From NCBI GenBank assembly GCA_965119215.1, contig CBCPKK010000005.1:372001-436000 (forward strand): DNA of 64,000 nt, written 5' to 3'. The notes below the pieces were generated by a model. It was not told where the DNA came from. It saw only the letters and a program-made list of their open reading frames with translations, and made no database searches. This stretch comes from Buttiauxella sp965119215 (lineage in GTDB: Bacteria > Pseudomonadota > Gammaproteobacteria > Enterobacterales > Enterobacteriaceae). Shown one piece after another: positions 36,570 to 45,618 of the stretch; position 1 is the first letter of the stretch; each line of letters begins with the position of its first letter. The position numbers were made by a program, and so were the translations under genes.

Positions 36570-37627
36570 TGCTGGAGCTGAATTTTGTTCAGACGCTGGG
36601 CGACCACCGATTAGCGATCAATGAAACCTTACCGGGGCAGGGAATTACGGCTATATTCGGCGTTTCAGGTGCGGGGAAAACCTCGCTGATTAATGCCATT
36701 AGCGGCCTGACTCATCCGCAGCAAGGCCGCATCGTACTTAACAATCGTGTATTGAGCGACGCTGAAAATAAACGTTTCCTGGCGCCTGAAAAACGCCGTA
36801 TTGGCTATGTATTCCAGGATGCGCGTCTGTTCCCGCATTACCGTGTTCGTGGCAACCTGAAATATGGCATGCCAAGAAGTGCTGCTGGGCAGTTTGATAA
36901 ACTGGTTGCTCTGCTGGGCATTGAACCGCTGCTGGAACGCTTCCCGTGGAGCCTGTCCGGCGGTGAAAAACAGCGCGTGGCGATTGGCCGTGCCTTGTTA
37001 ACTTCGCCAGAATTATTGCTGCTGGACGAACCGCTCGCCTCGCTGGATATCCCACGTAAACGCGAACTGCTGCCGTATCTGCAACGTCTGGCACGCGAAA
37101 TTAATATCCCAATGCTTTACGTCAGCCACTCTCTGGAAGAAATTGTTCATCTGGCAGATAAAGTGCTGGTGCTTGATGGCGGTGAAGTCAAAGCGTTTGG
37201 CAATCTGGAAGAAGTGTGGGGCAGCAGCGTAATGCACCCGTGGTTGCCAAAAGAGCAGCAAAGCAGTGTGCTAAAAGTCACGGTAATGGAGCATCATCCG
37301 CATTATTCGATGACCGCGCTGGCGCTGGGTGACCAGCATCTGTGGGTTAATAAACTGGATAAACCGCTGCAATCGTCATTACGCATTCGTATTCAGGCAT
37401 CGGATGTTTCTTTGGTTCTCCAGCCTCCGGTGAACAGCAGTATTCGTAACGTGCTGCGGGCAAAAGTCGCACAGTGTTTTGACGATGAAGGGCAGGTTGA
37501 AGTGCAACTGGAAGTGGGGTCAAGAACGTTATGGGCGCGCATTAGCCCGTGGGCGCGTGATGAACTTTCAATAAAACCAGGCCAGTGGCTGTATGCGCAA
37601 ATCAAAAGTGTTTCGATAACCGCATGA
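36569..37627 (+). CDS. modC: Molybdate ABC transporter ATPase ModC
   Basis: 352 residues. ATPase domain: Walker A GVSGAGKT (about residues 31-38), signature WSLSGGEKQRVAIGRAL, Walker B LLLLDEPLASLD, switch His in VSHSLEE. The C-terminal Mop domain (about 290-350) binds molybdate and gives feedback inhibition. It energises molybdate import. Its 3' end converges on ybhA. Confidence 0.97.
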   Translation: MLELNFVQTLGDHRLAINETLPGQGITAIFGVSGAGKTSLINAISGLTHPQQGRIVLNNRVLSDAENKRFLAPEKRRIGYVFQDARLFPHYRVRGNLKYGMPRSAAGQFDKLVALLGIEPLLERFPWSLSGGEKQRVAIGRALLTSPELLLLDEPLASLDIPRKRELLPYLQRLAREINIPMLYVSHSLEEIVHLADKVLVLDGGEVKAFGNLEEVWGSSVMHPWLPKEQQSSVLKVTVMEHHPHYSMTALALGDQHLWVNKLDKPLQSSLRIRIQASDVSLVLQPPVNSSIRNVLRAKVAQCFDDEGQVEVQLEVGSRTLWARISPWARDELSIKPGQWLYAQIKSVSITA

Positions 37628-37633
37628 TTTGTT

Positions 37634-37657
37634 GGCGGGTACGCTAAGCTACCCGCC
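37634..37657. terminator. Hairpin between convergent modC and ybhA
   Basis: GGCGGGTA (37634-37641) pairs perfectly with TACCCGCC (37650-37657). The U-tract is poor, so it may serve both directions weakly. Confidence 0.5.
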
Positions 37658-37664
37658 TAAAATC

Positions 37665-38483
37665 CTACAGCAAATGCTTATAAATCGTTTCGGCAATTCC
37701 TGTTTCCAGATTGGTGCCAATCACCAAATCTGCGCGCGCTTTAATGGCGTCATCGGCATTACCCATCGCAACGCCAAGCCCGGCGCTTTCCAGCATGCTC
37801 AGGTCGTTAAAGTTATCGCCAAAGGCAATCACCTGGCTCATCGATAAACCTTGTGACTCAACCCATTGCGCCAGACGTTTACCTTTGCTGTTGCCGCTTT
37901 GCGCGACATCAACCTGATCGTGCCATGACCACTCGCAGGCCAGGCCAAGCTGCTGTTCAACTACCTGGACAAAGTTTTGCAGCTTAACGGTGTCCTCATC
38001 AGTCAGGGCAAACTTCCAGATAGCGTCAACTTCATGCGCGGCTTCACGCAGTGAGTTCACGTGGCGGAATACCGGACGCTGAGCTTCAGGCAAAGATTTT
38101 GCCCAGTTTTCGGTACGCAAAACGTGCCCGGTCGGTTCCTGATACAGCATTGCATCATCGACATACATCAGCCCATGAACATTGTGGGTATCCAGCAAAT
38201 CAAGCAACTGATTAGCTTGCGCGGGTTGCAATGGATCGGACGAAAGCACCTTTTTTGCATGATAATCATACAAATAAGTGCCATTGCAGCAAATTGCAGG
38301 TGTATCCAGAGCCAGTGCCTGATAAAAAGGATGGATGGCAACGTGATGACGGCCCGTCACAATGACAACTTTCACGCCAGCGTCACGTACGCGTTGTAAA
38401 GCTGTCAGTGATTCAGGAAGAATGGTTTTTTGCGGCGTGAGTAACGTGCCGTCAAGATCAAGGGCGATTACGCGATAAGTCAT
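37665..38483 (-). CDS. ybhA: HAD-family sugar/pyridoxal phosphatase YbhA
   Basis: 272 residues, the E. coli length. Haloacid dehalogenase Cof-type hydrolase: motif I DLDGTLL with nucleophile Asp9, motif II VTGR, motif III Lys in SGNSKGKRL, motif IV GDNFNDLSML. E. coli YbhA hydrolyses pyridoxal phosphate and sugar phosphates in vitro; the physiological substrate is uncertain. Divergent from pgl. Confidence 0.93.
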   Translation of the reverse strand: MTYRVIALDLDGTLLTPQKTILPESLTALQRVRDAGVKVVIVTGRHHVAIHPFYQALALDTPAICCNGTYLYDYHAKKVLSSDPLQPAQANQLLDLLDTHNVHGLMYVDDAMLYQEPTGHVLRTENWAKSLPEAQRPVFRHVNSLREAAHEVDAIWKFALTDEDTVKLQNFVQVVEQQLGLACEWSWHDQVDVAQSGNSKGKRLAQWVESQGLSMSQVIAFGDNFNDLSMLESAGLGVAMGNADDAIKARADLVIGTNLETGIAETIYKHLL

Positions 38484-38625
38484 TTAGGGTTCCAGTCAAA
38501 TTCAGAATCATAAGGCCTGCGCCGATGTTACACCGCTTGCGGCGTTGTTCAAAATGGCAACACGAAGCGGCAAAACGCACTACCCTTGTGACTATTACTC
38601 AAGACGTTGGGAGGAGAGAGATTTC

Positions 38626-39624
38626 ATGAAACAAACAGTCTATACCGCCAGCCCGGAAAGCCAGCAAATTCACGTCTGGCAACTTAATCACGCCGGTGAA
38701 TTGACTCTGGTGCAGGTCGTTGATGTTCCAGGCCAGGTGCAACCGATGGTCATCAGCCCTGATAAACGTTACCTGTACGTTGGCGTGCGCCCTGAGTTTC
38801 GCGTGATTGCTTACCGCATTACACCAGACGATGGCACGCTCACCGAAGCGGGTGTGACGGCAATTCCGGGCAGCCCAACGCACATTTCTACCGACCATCA
38901 GGGCAAATTCCTGTTTAGCGCTTCTTACAATTCGGGCAGCGTAAGCGTCGTAAGCCTGGGGGCTGATGGCCTGCCAGGTACAGTGGTTGATACCGTCGAA
39001 GGGTTAGAAGGTTGCCACTCAGCTAACATTACCCCGGACAACCGCACGCTGTGGGTTCCTGCGCTGAAACAAGATCGTATCTGCCAGTTTACGTTGTCTG
39101 ACGACGGCAAACTGGTCGCGCAAAACCCTGCGGAAGTGACCACCGTTGAAGGGGCTGGACCGCGCCATATGGTGTTCCATCCAAATCAACAATACGGTTA
39201 CTGCGTCAACGAATTGAACGGTTCAGTGGACGTGTGGGAGCTTAAAAACGCCAAAGGCAAAATTGAATGCGTGCAAACGCTCGATATCATGCCACCAGGT
39301 TTCTCTGACACCCGCTGGGCGGCAGACATCCACATCACGCCTGATGGTCGCCACCTTTATACTTGCGACCGTACCGCCAGCATCATCACGGTATTCAGCG
39401 TATCGGAAGATGGCAGCGTACTGGCGGTGGAAGGTTATCAGCCAACTGAAACCCAACCACGCGGCTTCAATATTGACCACAGCGGTAAATACCTGATTGC
39501 AGCAGGCCAAAAATCGCATCATATCGCGGTTTACCAGATTACCGGTGAGCAAGGTTTGCTGGAAGAAAAAGGCCGTTATGCCGTTGGGCAAGGGCCGATG
39601 TGGGTGGTAGTAAACGCACACTAA
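38626..39624 (+). CDS. pgl: 6-phosphogluconolactonase
   Basis: 332-residue cytoplasmic seven-bladed beta-propeller lactonase of the pentose phosphate pathway. Repeated motifs such as SPDKRYLYVGVRPEFRV, GPRHMVFHPN and ITPDGRHLYTCDR mark the blades. The start MKQTVYTASPE matches E. coli and has GGAGGAGAG just upstream; an in-frame ATG 27 codons earlier has no such site. Confidence 0.96.
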   Translation: MKQTVYTASPESQQIHVWQLNHAGELTLVQVVDVPGQVQPMVISPDKRYLYVGVRPEFRVIAYRITPDDGTLTEAGVTAIPGSPTHISTDHQGKFLFSASYNSGSVSVVSLGADGLPGTVVDTVEGLEGCHSANITPDNRTLWVPALKQDRICQFTLSDDGKLVAQNPAEVTTVEGAGPRHMVFHPNQQYGYCVNELNGSVDVWELKNAKGKIECVQTLDIMPPGFSDTRWAADIHITPDGRHLYTCDRTASIITVFSVSEDGSVLAVEGYQPTETQPRGFNIDHSGKYLIAAGQKSHHIAVYQITGEQGLLEEKGRYAVGQGPMWVVVNAH

Positions 39625-39644
39625 TCGTTTGAAGATTAGGCATA

Positions 39645-39672
39645 AAAAAACCTCGCGATGGCGAGGTTTTTT
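39645..39672. terminator. Bidirectional terminator between pgl and ybhC
   Basis: A perfect 12-bp stem (39645-39656 with 39661-39672), A-rich on the left and T-rich on the right, so each strand reads as a hairpin followed by T residues. Confidence 0.9.
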
Positions 39673-39694
39673 GTTTTAAGCACAACGCTTATGT

Positions 39695-40993
39695 TTATTC
39701 AGCAACCATCTGGCTACCCACGCCACGGTTGTTAAATTCCCACATGCGGTTGGCATTAACGTCATTCAGATCGCGCTGGATTTCGCCTTTCTCGCCTTTC
39801 GTACCGATATTGCCGGTAAACGGACGTTTAGACCCTGCGGCATCGGCCCAAGGTTTCGCCGTATTGAAACCTTCGTTGATCACGCTGTCACGGATAACCA
39901 CCTGGCCGTTGGAAGTCTGGCCTGCGGCATAACCGTTTTCAGCAGCTTCAACATCCCATGCACGGCCAAGCTGTGCAACGTTATCGCCAGCAGCGGTGAA
40001 GCGGCTGTTGATTGCCAGGAAACCATAATAAATGTTCGGCAGCGTAGCAGGCGCAAACACAGTGCCTTCTGTTGTGCGGCTGTTAACCAGACGGAAATCG
40101 GTGTTTTCGAACACTACAGCACCACGGCCAGCAACCACATCCACATCGCCTTCAATGTAGCTATTAGTCACTAACGTGCGCGTCTGGCGGTCATTCAGCA
40201 GACGATTTTGCACATCGCTGTTAGTCACGAAGAAGGTGTTCTGGCGGCCCAGCAGGTGAACATTGTTCAACTGAACTTTGTCGCCATCGGTACGCAGTGC
40301 TACGGCCTGATGATTGCCCGCATCAACGCTATCACCCAGGGTGTTTGCGATAGTCAGGTTTTGCATCTGCAAGCCATTGTTTTGTGACCAGACAGCGGCA
40401 GAACACATGATGCCCACGGTGGCATTACGCTTGCTCTGGCAGCTATCAAACATGTACCAGGCTGGTTTGCCCGGCATATATTTGCCTGACGGGTTAACCG
40501 CACGGCGCCAGGTATTCACATCAATTTCTGAGTCCAGCGGCATAGTGATTTTTACATCACTGGCATTGTCCGTTGTACCGTACAATGTCACGCTACCGGA
40601 ACCGGCTGGAATATAAACGGTACCGACATATTCGCCCGGCTGAATGGCGATGTACTGGCGAGTGTTGCTGTGTTTCATCATCGCGGCATCAACAGCGGCC
40701 TGAATAGACGTATGCGTTACACCTTCGCCACCGGTAGCACCAACCACAAAGTCAGGCTGCAGCGGAACACGAATAGATGACGGAGCCCAGGGCGCTTCAT
40801 CTTTATTCTTCGCAGAGAAGTAACGTGCCTGAACAAAGTTCTGCGCTTCATCAGATGAAAGAACGGGACGAGACTGAGTTCCTGGCGCTACTTGCGTAGA
40901 AGGGCGATCTTCTGGCGGCGTTGAGCTACAGGCAGACAAAGCCACAGCAAAAGCGAGCACGGCTGCCCGACGAGAAACCGAAAATGTGTTCAA
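39695..40993 (-). CDS. ybhC: YbhC outer-membrane lipoprotein, pectinesterase family
   Basis: 432 residues. Lipobox LSAC after a short signal sequence, then a right-handed beta-helix of the pectin methylesterase family (THTSIQAAVDAAM, GRQNTFFVTNSDVQ, YIEGDVDVVAGRGAVVFE). E. coli YbhC is an outer-membrane protein with thioesterase activity and no pectinesterase role. I place the start at TTG 40993 (reading NTFSVSRR as in E. coli): AAGGAG lies exactly six bases upstream, whereas the in-frame ATG seven codons earlier has no site and would be overlapped by that motif. Confidence 0.9.
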   Translation of the reverse strand: MNTFSVSRRAAVLAFAVALSACSSTPPEDRPSTQVAPGTQSRPVLSSDEAQNFVQARYFSAKNKDEAPWAPSSIRVPLQPDFVVGATGGEGVTHTSIQAAVDAAMMKHSNTRQYIAIQPGEYVGTVYIPAGSGSVTLYGTTDNASDVKITMPLDSEIDVNTWRRAVNPSGKYMPGKPAWYMFDSCQSKRNATVGIMCSAAVWSQNNGLQMQNLTIANTLGDSVDAGNHQAVALRTDGDKVQLNNVHLLGRQNTFFVTNSDVQNRLLNDRQTRTLVTNSYIEGDVDVVAGRGAVVFENTDFRLVNSRTTEGTVFAPATLPNIYYGFLAINSRFTAAGDNVAQLGRAWDVEAAENGYAAGQTSNGQVVIRDSVINEGFNTAKPWADAAGSKRPFTGNIGTKGEKGEIQRDLNDVNANRMWEFNNRGVGSQMVAE

Positions 40994-41107
40994 GGCTTGC
41001 TCCTTGCAATGCAAATAAAAAAAAGGGGGATCGGAAAGCCTGCTTTTTTATACTAAGTTGAGCGAAACGGGAAGCCGATTGTGCAAATCGGCTTCATAAA
41101 AAGAGGA

Positions 41108-41284
41108 TTAGCTGAACATCGCGGTAATAGAAGCACTTCCTAATGAGTGGAAATGGACGTTAAAACCTACCATTGCCCCTGATGCGTTCTCGTCAACGCT
41201 GAGTTGTTCAACGTCGATGGCGTGGACGGTGAAAATATAGCGATGCGTTTCGCCTTCTTTAATGTCCTGACTAATGAGTTTCAT
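41108..41284 (-). pseudogene. ybhB: ybhB remnant: PEBP-family gene with a large in-frame internal deletion
   Basis: A 58-codon ORF reading MKLISQDIKEGETHRYIF and ending HFHSLGSASITAMFS. The first ten residues match the start of YbhB (E. coli MKLISNDLRDG) and the remainder, from GETHRYIFTVHA on, matches its C-terminal third; about 100 residues in between, including the DPDAP-type ligand-site region, are missing. The frame, the start codon and an AGGAG five bases upstream are intact, so a short peptide could still be made. It lies between bioA and ybhC, the normal ybhB position. Both ends of the deletion would carry GGCGAAA-like sequence, suggesting loss between short direct repeats (inference). 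Too short for most ORF callers. Confidence 0.85.
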
Positions 41285-41299
41285 CGCCGCTCCTGCTCG

Positions 41300-41980
41300 T
41301 CAGAGTTTCAGTAATTTCAGTAGTTCTTCGGCAGCAATCGCGGAAGACGCCGGGTTTTGTCCGGTAACCAAATGCCCATCAACTACTGCAAACTCGCCCC
41401 AGTCAGCGGTACGCTCGAACAAACCACCGGCTTTTTTCAGCTCATCTTCTACCAAAAAAGGGACGACAGCGGTTAAACCAACGCCTTCTTCTTCGCTATT
41501 GGTAAACCCGGTCACCCGTTTGCCTTTAACCAACGGCGTGCCGTCCGGTTTTACTACTTTGCGCAGGACACCAGGCGCATGGCATACCGCCCCGACGGGT
41601 TTGCCTGCTGCCCAAAATTGCTCAATCAATTTGATGGAATGCGAGTCTTCGGCGAGATCCCACAGTGGCCCGTGGCCGCCGGGATAAAAAACGGCATCAA
41701 AATTATCGGCGTGAATACTTTCGAGCTTTTCGGTATTGGCTAACAGTTTTTGTGCGGCTGTGTCGCTGCGGAAACGGCGAGTATCATCCGTTTGTGCGTC
41801 TGGTTCATCACTTTTAGGGTCGAGCGGCGGTTGCCCACCTTTTGGTGAGGCAAGTGTCACGCTTAGCCCCGCATCATGAAAGACATAATACGGCGCGGCA
41901 AACTCCTCAAGCCAAAAGCCTGTGGGTTTGCCAGTATGACCAAGTTGATTGTGCGAGGTTAAAACCATGAGGATTTTCAT
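41300..41980 (-). CDS. DJ-1/PfpI-type protein, Hsp31-like
   Basis: 226 residues of the class-I glutamine-amidotransferase-like superfamily. Nucleophile-elbow Cys133 followed by His134 (VGAVCHAPG), and an acidic residue in GFWLEE (25-26) that would activate it. The start MKILMVLTSHNQLGHTGKPTGFWLEEF resembles yeast Hsp31-type glyoxalase III/chaperone proteins. Likely a cytosolic methylglyoxal or protein-quality enzyme, but not proven. GGAGAT precedes the ATG. Fifteen bases separate it from the ybhB remnant, so they probably share a transcript. Not present at this place in E. coli K-12. Confidence 0.75.
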   Translation of the reverse strand: MKILMVLTSHNQLGHTGKPTGFWLEEFAAPYYVFHDAGLSVTLASPKGGQPPLDPKSDEPDAQTDDTRRFRSDTAAQKLLANTEKLESIHADNFDAVFYPGGHGPLWDLAEDSHSIKLIEQFWAAGKPVGAVCHAPGVLRKVVKPDGTPLVKGKRVTGFTNSEEEGVGLTAVVPFLVEDELKKAGGLFERTADWGEFAVVDGHLVTGQNPASSAIAAEELLKLLKL

Positions 41981-42050
41981 CTAAATCTCCCTGTTGGGCG
42001 CATGAAAAGATCCTCGAAGTGTAGTGCATCAACGAGCGTATTGCTGGTAC

Positions 42051-43340
42051 TCAGCGTTTGAAAAACGCAGGATTCTCCACAGCTTTTGCCACTGCATTAA
42101 TCAGTTTGGCCAGTTGCTCATGGCTGATGACGTACGGCGGCATCAGGTAAATCAAACGTCCAAAAGGACGAACCCAGACGCCTTGCTCAACGAAGAATGC
42201 CTGAAGTGCTGCCATATCCACAGGATGATGGGTTTCTACCACACCAATCGCACCAAGCACGCGTACATCCGCCACTTGCTCACTCGCTTGCAAAGGTTTA
42301 AGCCCCGCCAACAATTGCTGTTCCAGCGCACTCACTTGCTGTTGCCAGTGGCCTTCTTCCAGTAATGCGAGGCTTTCTGTTGCGACTGCGCAAGCCAGCG
42401 GATTACCCATAAACGTTGGGCCGTGCATAAAGCAACCGGCTTCGCCGTCGCTAATCGTTTCTGCGACCTGGCGTGTGGTTAACGTGGCGGAAAGCGTCAT
42501 CGTGCCGCCGGTCAGCGCTTTGCCAAGGCACAGAATATCCGGTGAAATCCCTGCGTGTTCGCAGGCAAACAGTTTGCCGGTGCGCCCAAAGCCGGTCGCA
42601 ATCTCATCGGCAATCAGCAAAATTCCTTCACGGTCGCACATGCGTCGAATACGGCGTAACCACTCAGGGTGGTAAAAACGCATTCCGCCTGCACCCTGAA
42701 CAATCGGCTCAAGGATTACGGCGGCAATTTCGTGGCGATGTGCAGCCATTAAACGCGCAAAAGGCACGATGTCCATCTCGTCCCATTCATCGTCAAAACG
42801 GCAATTTGGCGCGGGGGCAAACAGGTGTTCCGGCAGATAACCCTGCCACAGACTGTGCATCGAGTTATCCGGGTCACATACCGACATCGCACCAAACGTA
42901 TCGCCATGATAACCATGACGGAAGGTGAGAAATCGCTGGCGCGGGTCGCCTTTTGCGTGCCAGTACTGCAACGCCATTTTCATCGCGACTTCGACGGCAA
43001 CAGAACCGGAGTCAGCAAGAAATACGCATTCAAGATTTTCTGACGTCATGGCGACCAGTTTACGGCACAGCGCTACGGCAGCGGGGTGTGTGATACCGCC
43101 AAACATCACGTGTGACATCTGGTCAATCTGGTCTTTCATCGCTTGATTCAAACGCGGGTGATTGTAGCCGTGGATCGCCGCCCACCAGGACGACATCCCA
43201 TCAACAAGGGCTTTACCATCAGCAAGTTGCAACTCGCAGCCCGTAGCCGCCACAACGGGATAAACCGGTAACGGTTGGGTCATGGAGGTGTATGGATGCC
43301 AGATATGTTGCTGGTCGAACACTAAATCAGCAGGGGTCAT
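42051..43340 (-). CDS. bioA: Adenosylmethionine-8-amino-7-oxononanoate aminotransferase BioA
   Basis: 429-residue PLP-dependent class-III aminotransferase that converts KAPA to DAPA using SAM as amino donor. PLP-binding Lys274 (LCLGKALTGG) is at the E. coli position, with the cofactor Asp in IADEIATGFGRTG (245). Divergent from bioBFCD across an 89-bp control region with the BirA operator. Confidence 0.97.
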   Translation of the reverse strand: MTPADLVFDQQHIWHPYTSMTQPLPVYPVVAATGCELQLADGKALVDGMSSWWAAIHGYNHPRLNQAMKDQIDQMSHVMFGGITHPAAVALCRKLVAMTSENLECVFLADSGSVAVEVAMKMALQYWHAKGDPRQRFLTFRHGYHGDTFGAMSVCDPDNSMHSLWQGYLPEHLFAPAPNCRFDDEWDEMDIVPFARLMAAHRHEIAAVILEPIVQGAGGMRFYHPEWLRRIRRMCDREGILLIADEIATGFGRTGKLFACEHAGISPDILCLGKALTGGTMTLSATLTTRQVAETISDGEAGCFMHGPTFMGNPLACAVATESLALLEEGHWQQQVSALEQQLLAGLKPLQASEQVADVRVLGAIGVVETHHPVDMAALQAFFVEQGVWVRPFGRLIYLMPPYVISHEQLAKLINAVAKAVENPAFFKR

Positions 43341-43346
43341 AGGGTG

Positions 43347-43384
43347 ACTTGTAAACCATTTGAAAAAGATTTAGGTTTACAAGT
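43347..43384. promoter_or_regulatory. BirA operator between bioA and bioB
   Basis: Perfect 11-bp inverted repeat ACTTGTAAACC (43347-43357) and GGTTTACAAGT (43374-43384) with a 16-bp spacer, the classical bio operator. BirA loaded with biotinyl-AMP would repress both divergent transcripts. Confidence 0.95.
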
Positions 43385-43429
43385 ATAACGTCAATCAACG
43401 GCTAACAACACCCTTTTTGGAGACGCCCC

Positions 43430-44470
43430 ATGGCTCACCACGCACGCTGGTCAATGTCGCAGGTCACTGCTTTATTTGAAAAACCTTTCCTCGAACTGAT
43501 GTTTGAAGCGCAACAGATTCATCGTCAGCACTTCGATCCTCGCCATGTTCAGGTCAGCACGTTGCTGTCGATTAAAACCGGCGCCTGCCCGGAAGACTGC
43601 AAATATTGCCCGCAAAGTGCGCGCTACAAAACCGGGCTTGCCTCCGAGCGCCTGATGGAAGTCGATCAGGTTCTGGACTCGGCACGTAAAGCGCTGAAAG
43701 CGGGTTCTACCCGTTTTTGCATGGGTGCAGCCTGGAAAAACCCTAATGACCGCGACATGCCTTACCTCGAGCAAATGGTGCAGGGCGTGCGCGAAATGGG
43801 GCTGGAAACCTGTATGACGCTTGGCAAGTTAACCGGCACACAAGCGCAGCGGCTCGCTGAGGCAGGGCTTGATTACTACAACCATAACCTTGATACCTCG
43901 CCAGAATTTTACGGCAATATTATTACCACTCGCACCTACCAGGAACGCCTCGACACGCTGGATAAAGTGCGTGGAGCAGGAATAAAAGTTTGCTCCGGCG
44001 GCATTGTTGGCCTGGGTGAAACAGTAGCGGATCGTGCCGGATTACTGCTGCAATTAGCCAATTTACCAACGCCGCCAGAAAGCGTGCCCATCAACATGTT
44101 GGTGAAAGTGAAAGGCACGCCGATGGCCGATAACGAAGACGTGGATGCGTTTGATTTTATTCGTACTATCGCTGTGGCGCGCATCATGATGCCAACCTCT
44201 TTCGTGCGGCTTTCTGCCGGGCGCGAACAGATGAGCGAGCAAACTCAGGCCATGTGTTTTATGGCTGGCGCAAACTCGATTTTCTACGGCTGCAAACTGC
44301 TTACCACGCCAAATCCTGAAGAAGACAAAGATCTGCAATTGTTCCGCAAACTTGGGCTGAACCCGCAGCAAACCACCACCCAGGCTGGCGATAACGAACA
44401 ACAGCAGCAACTGACCGATCAATTGCTTTCGGCGGATACGGAGAATTACTACAACGCGGCGGCTGTATGA
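43430..44470 (+). CDS. bioB: Biotin synthase BioB
   Basis: 346-residue radical-SAM enzyme that inserts sulfur into dethiobiotin. The [4Fe-4S] motif is Cys53, Cys57, Cys60 (GACPEDCKYCPQ); the [2Fe-2S] sulfur-donor cluster uses Cys in RFCMGAAW, ETCMTLG and VCSGGI plus the conserved Arg in VRLSAGRE. First gene of bioBFCD; its stop overlaps the bioF start by four bases (ATGA). Confidence 0.98.
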   Translation: MAHHARWSMSQVTALFEKPFLELMFEAQQIHRQHFDPRHVQVSTLLSIKTGACPEDCKYCPQSARYKTGLASERLMEVDQVLDSARKALKAGSTRFCMGAAWKNPNDRDMPYLEQMVQGVREMGLETCMTLGKLTGTQAQRLAEAGLDYYNHNLDTSPEFYGNIITTRTYQERLDTLDKVRGAGIKVCSGGIVGLGETVADRAGLLLQLANLPTPPESVPINMLVKVKGTPMADNEDVDAFDFIRTIAVARIMMPTSFVRLSAGREQMSEQTQAMCFMAGANSIFYGCKLLTTPNPEEDKDLQLFRKLGLNPQQTTTQAGDNEQQQQLTDQLLSADTENYYNAAAV

Positions 44471-45618
44471 GCTGGCAACAACGCATCGACAGCGCGTTAG
44501 AGCAACGACGGGAAACTGGCAGCTTTCGGGTTCGCCAGGTCAATCAACAAGGTAGTGGACGCCATCTTGTGCAAGACGGTATCCGTTACCTGAATTTTTC
44601 CAGCAACGATTATCTGGGCATCAGCCAGCACGCCGAGGTGATTACTGCATGGCAACATGGGGCGGAGATTTACGGTGTTGGCAGCGGCGGTTCCGGGCAT
44701 GTCACGGGCTATAACGAAGCGCATCAGCAATTTGAACAGCAGCTAGCGGACTGGCTGGGGTTTCCCCGGGCGCTGCTATTTATTTCCGGTTTTGCTGCTA
44801 ATCAGGCGGTGATTGCGGCGCTGGCTGAAAAAACCGATCGCATCATTGCCGATAAACTCAGCCACGCTTCGCTACTGGAAGCAGCAATGCACAGCCCCGC
44901 GCAGCTGCGGCGTTTCGCCCATAACGATGTGGGATCACTGCAAACATTGCTAGCGCAGCCAATTGATGGCGAACAACTGGTGATCACCGAAGGTATTTTC
45001 AGCATGGACGGGGACGCCGCTCCATTAGCTGAAATTGCCCAGGCGACCCGTCATGCCGGTGGATTGCTGATGGTTGATGATGCCCACGGTATCGGCGTGA
45101 CAGGCAGCGAGGGACGCGGGAGCTGTTACCAGCAACAAGTTCAGCCAGATTTATTGGTGGTGACGTTTGGTAAAGCCTTTGGTGTCAGTGGTGCAGCGGT
45201 GCTGTGCAGCGAGCCGATGGCGAATTTTTTACTGCAATTTGCCCGGCATCTTATCTACAGCACTGCCATGCCGCCTGCGCAGGCGTTTGCGTTATCGGCT
45301 GCGTTGAATGTGATTCGCCGTAATGAATCAAGGCGAGCGCAATTGCATGCCAATATTGCCCGTTTCCGCAAAGGCGCCGAGCAATTACCGCTGAAACTTA
45401 TGGCCTCGCAAACCGCCATTCAGCCGCTGATTGTGGGTGAAAATCAGGCCGCAGTGAACCTTGCGGCTACCTTGCGTGAAAGAGGATTTTGGCTAACGGC
45501 GATTCGTCCACCAACTGTGCCAGCGGGTACGGCGAGGCTGCGCGTGACAGTAACTGCCAGCCACACCGCTGAGGATATCGACAGTCTACTGGAGGCGCTG
45601 TATGACGCGACACGTTAA
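44467..45618 (+). CDS. bioF: 8-amino-7-oxononanoate synthase BioF
   Basis: 383-residue PLP enzyme that condenses pimeloyl-ACP/CoA with alanine. The PLP Lys is residue 236 (VTFGKAFGVSG), with DDAHGIG at about 204-210. It overlaps bioC by 17 bases. Confidence 0.97.
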   Translation: MSWQQRIDSALEQRRETGSFRVRQVNQQGSGRHLVQDGIRYLNFSSNDYLGISQHAEVITAWQHGAEIYGVGSGGSGHVTGYNEAHQQFEQQLADWLGFPRALLFISGFAANQAVIAALAEKTDRIIADKLSHASLLEAAMHSPAQLRRFAHNDVGSLQTLLAQPIDGEQLVITEGIFSMDGDAAPLAEIAQATRHAGGLLMVDDAHGIGVTGSEGRGSCYQQQVQPDLLVVTFGKAFGVSGAAVLCSEPMANFLLQFARHLIYSTAMPPAQAFALSAALNVIRRNESRRAQLHANIARFRKGAEQLPLKLMASQTAIQPLIVGENQAAVNLAATLRERGFWLTAIRPPTVPAGTARLRVTVTASHTAEDIDSLLEALYDATR

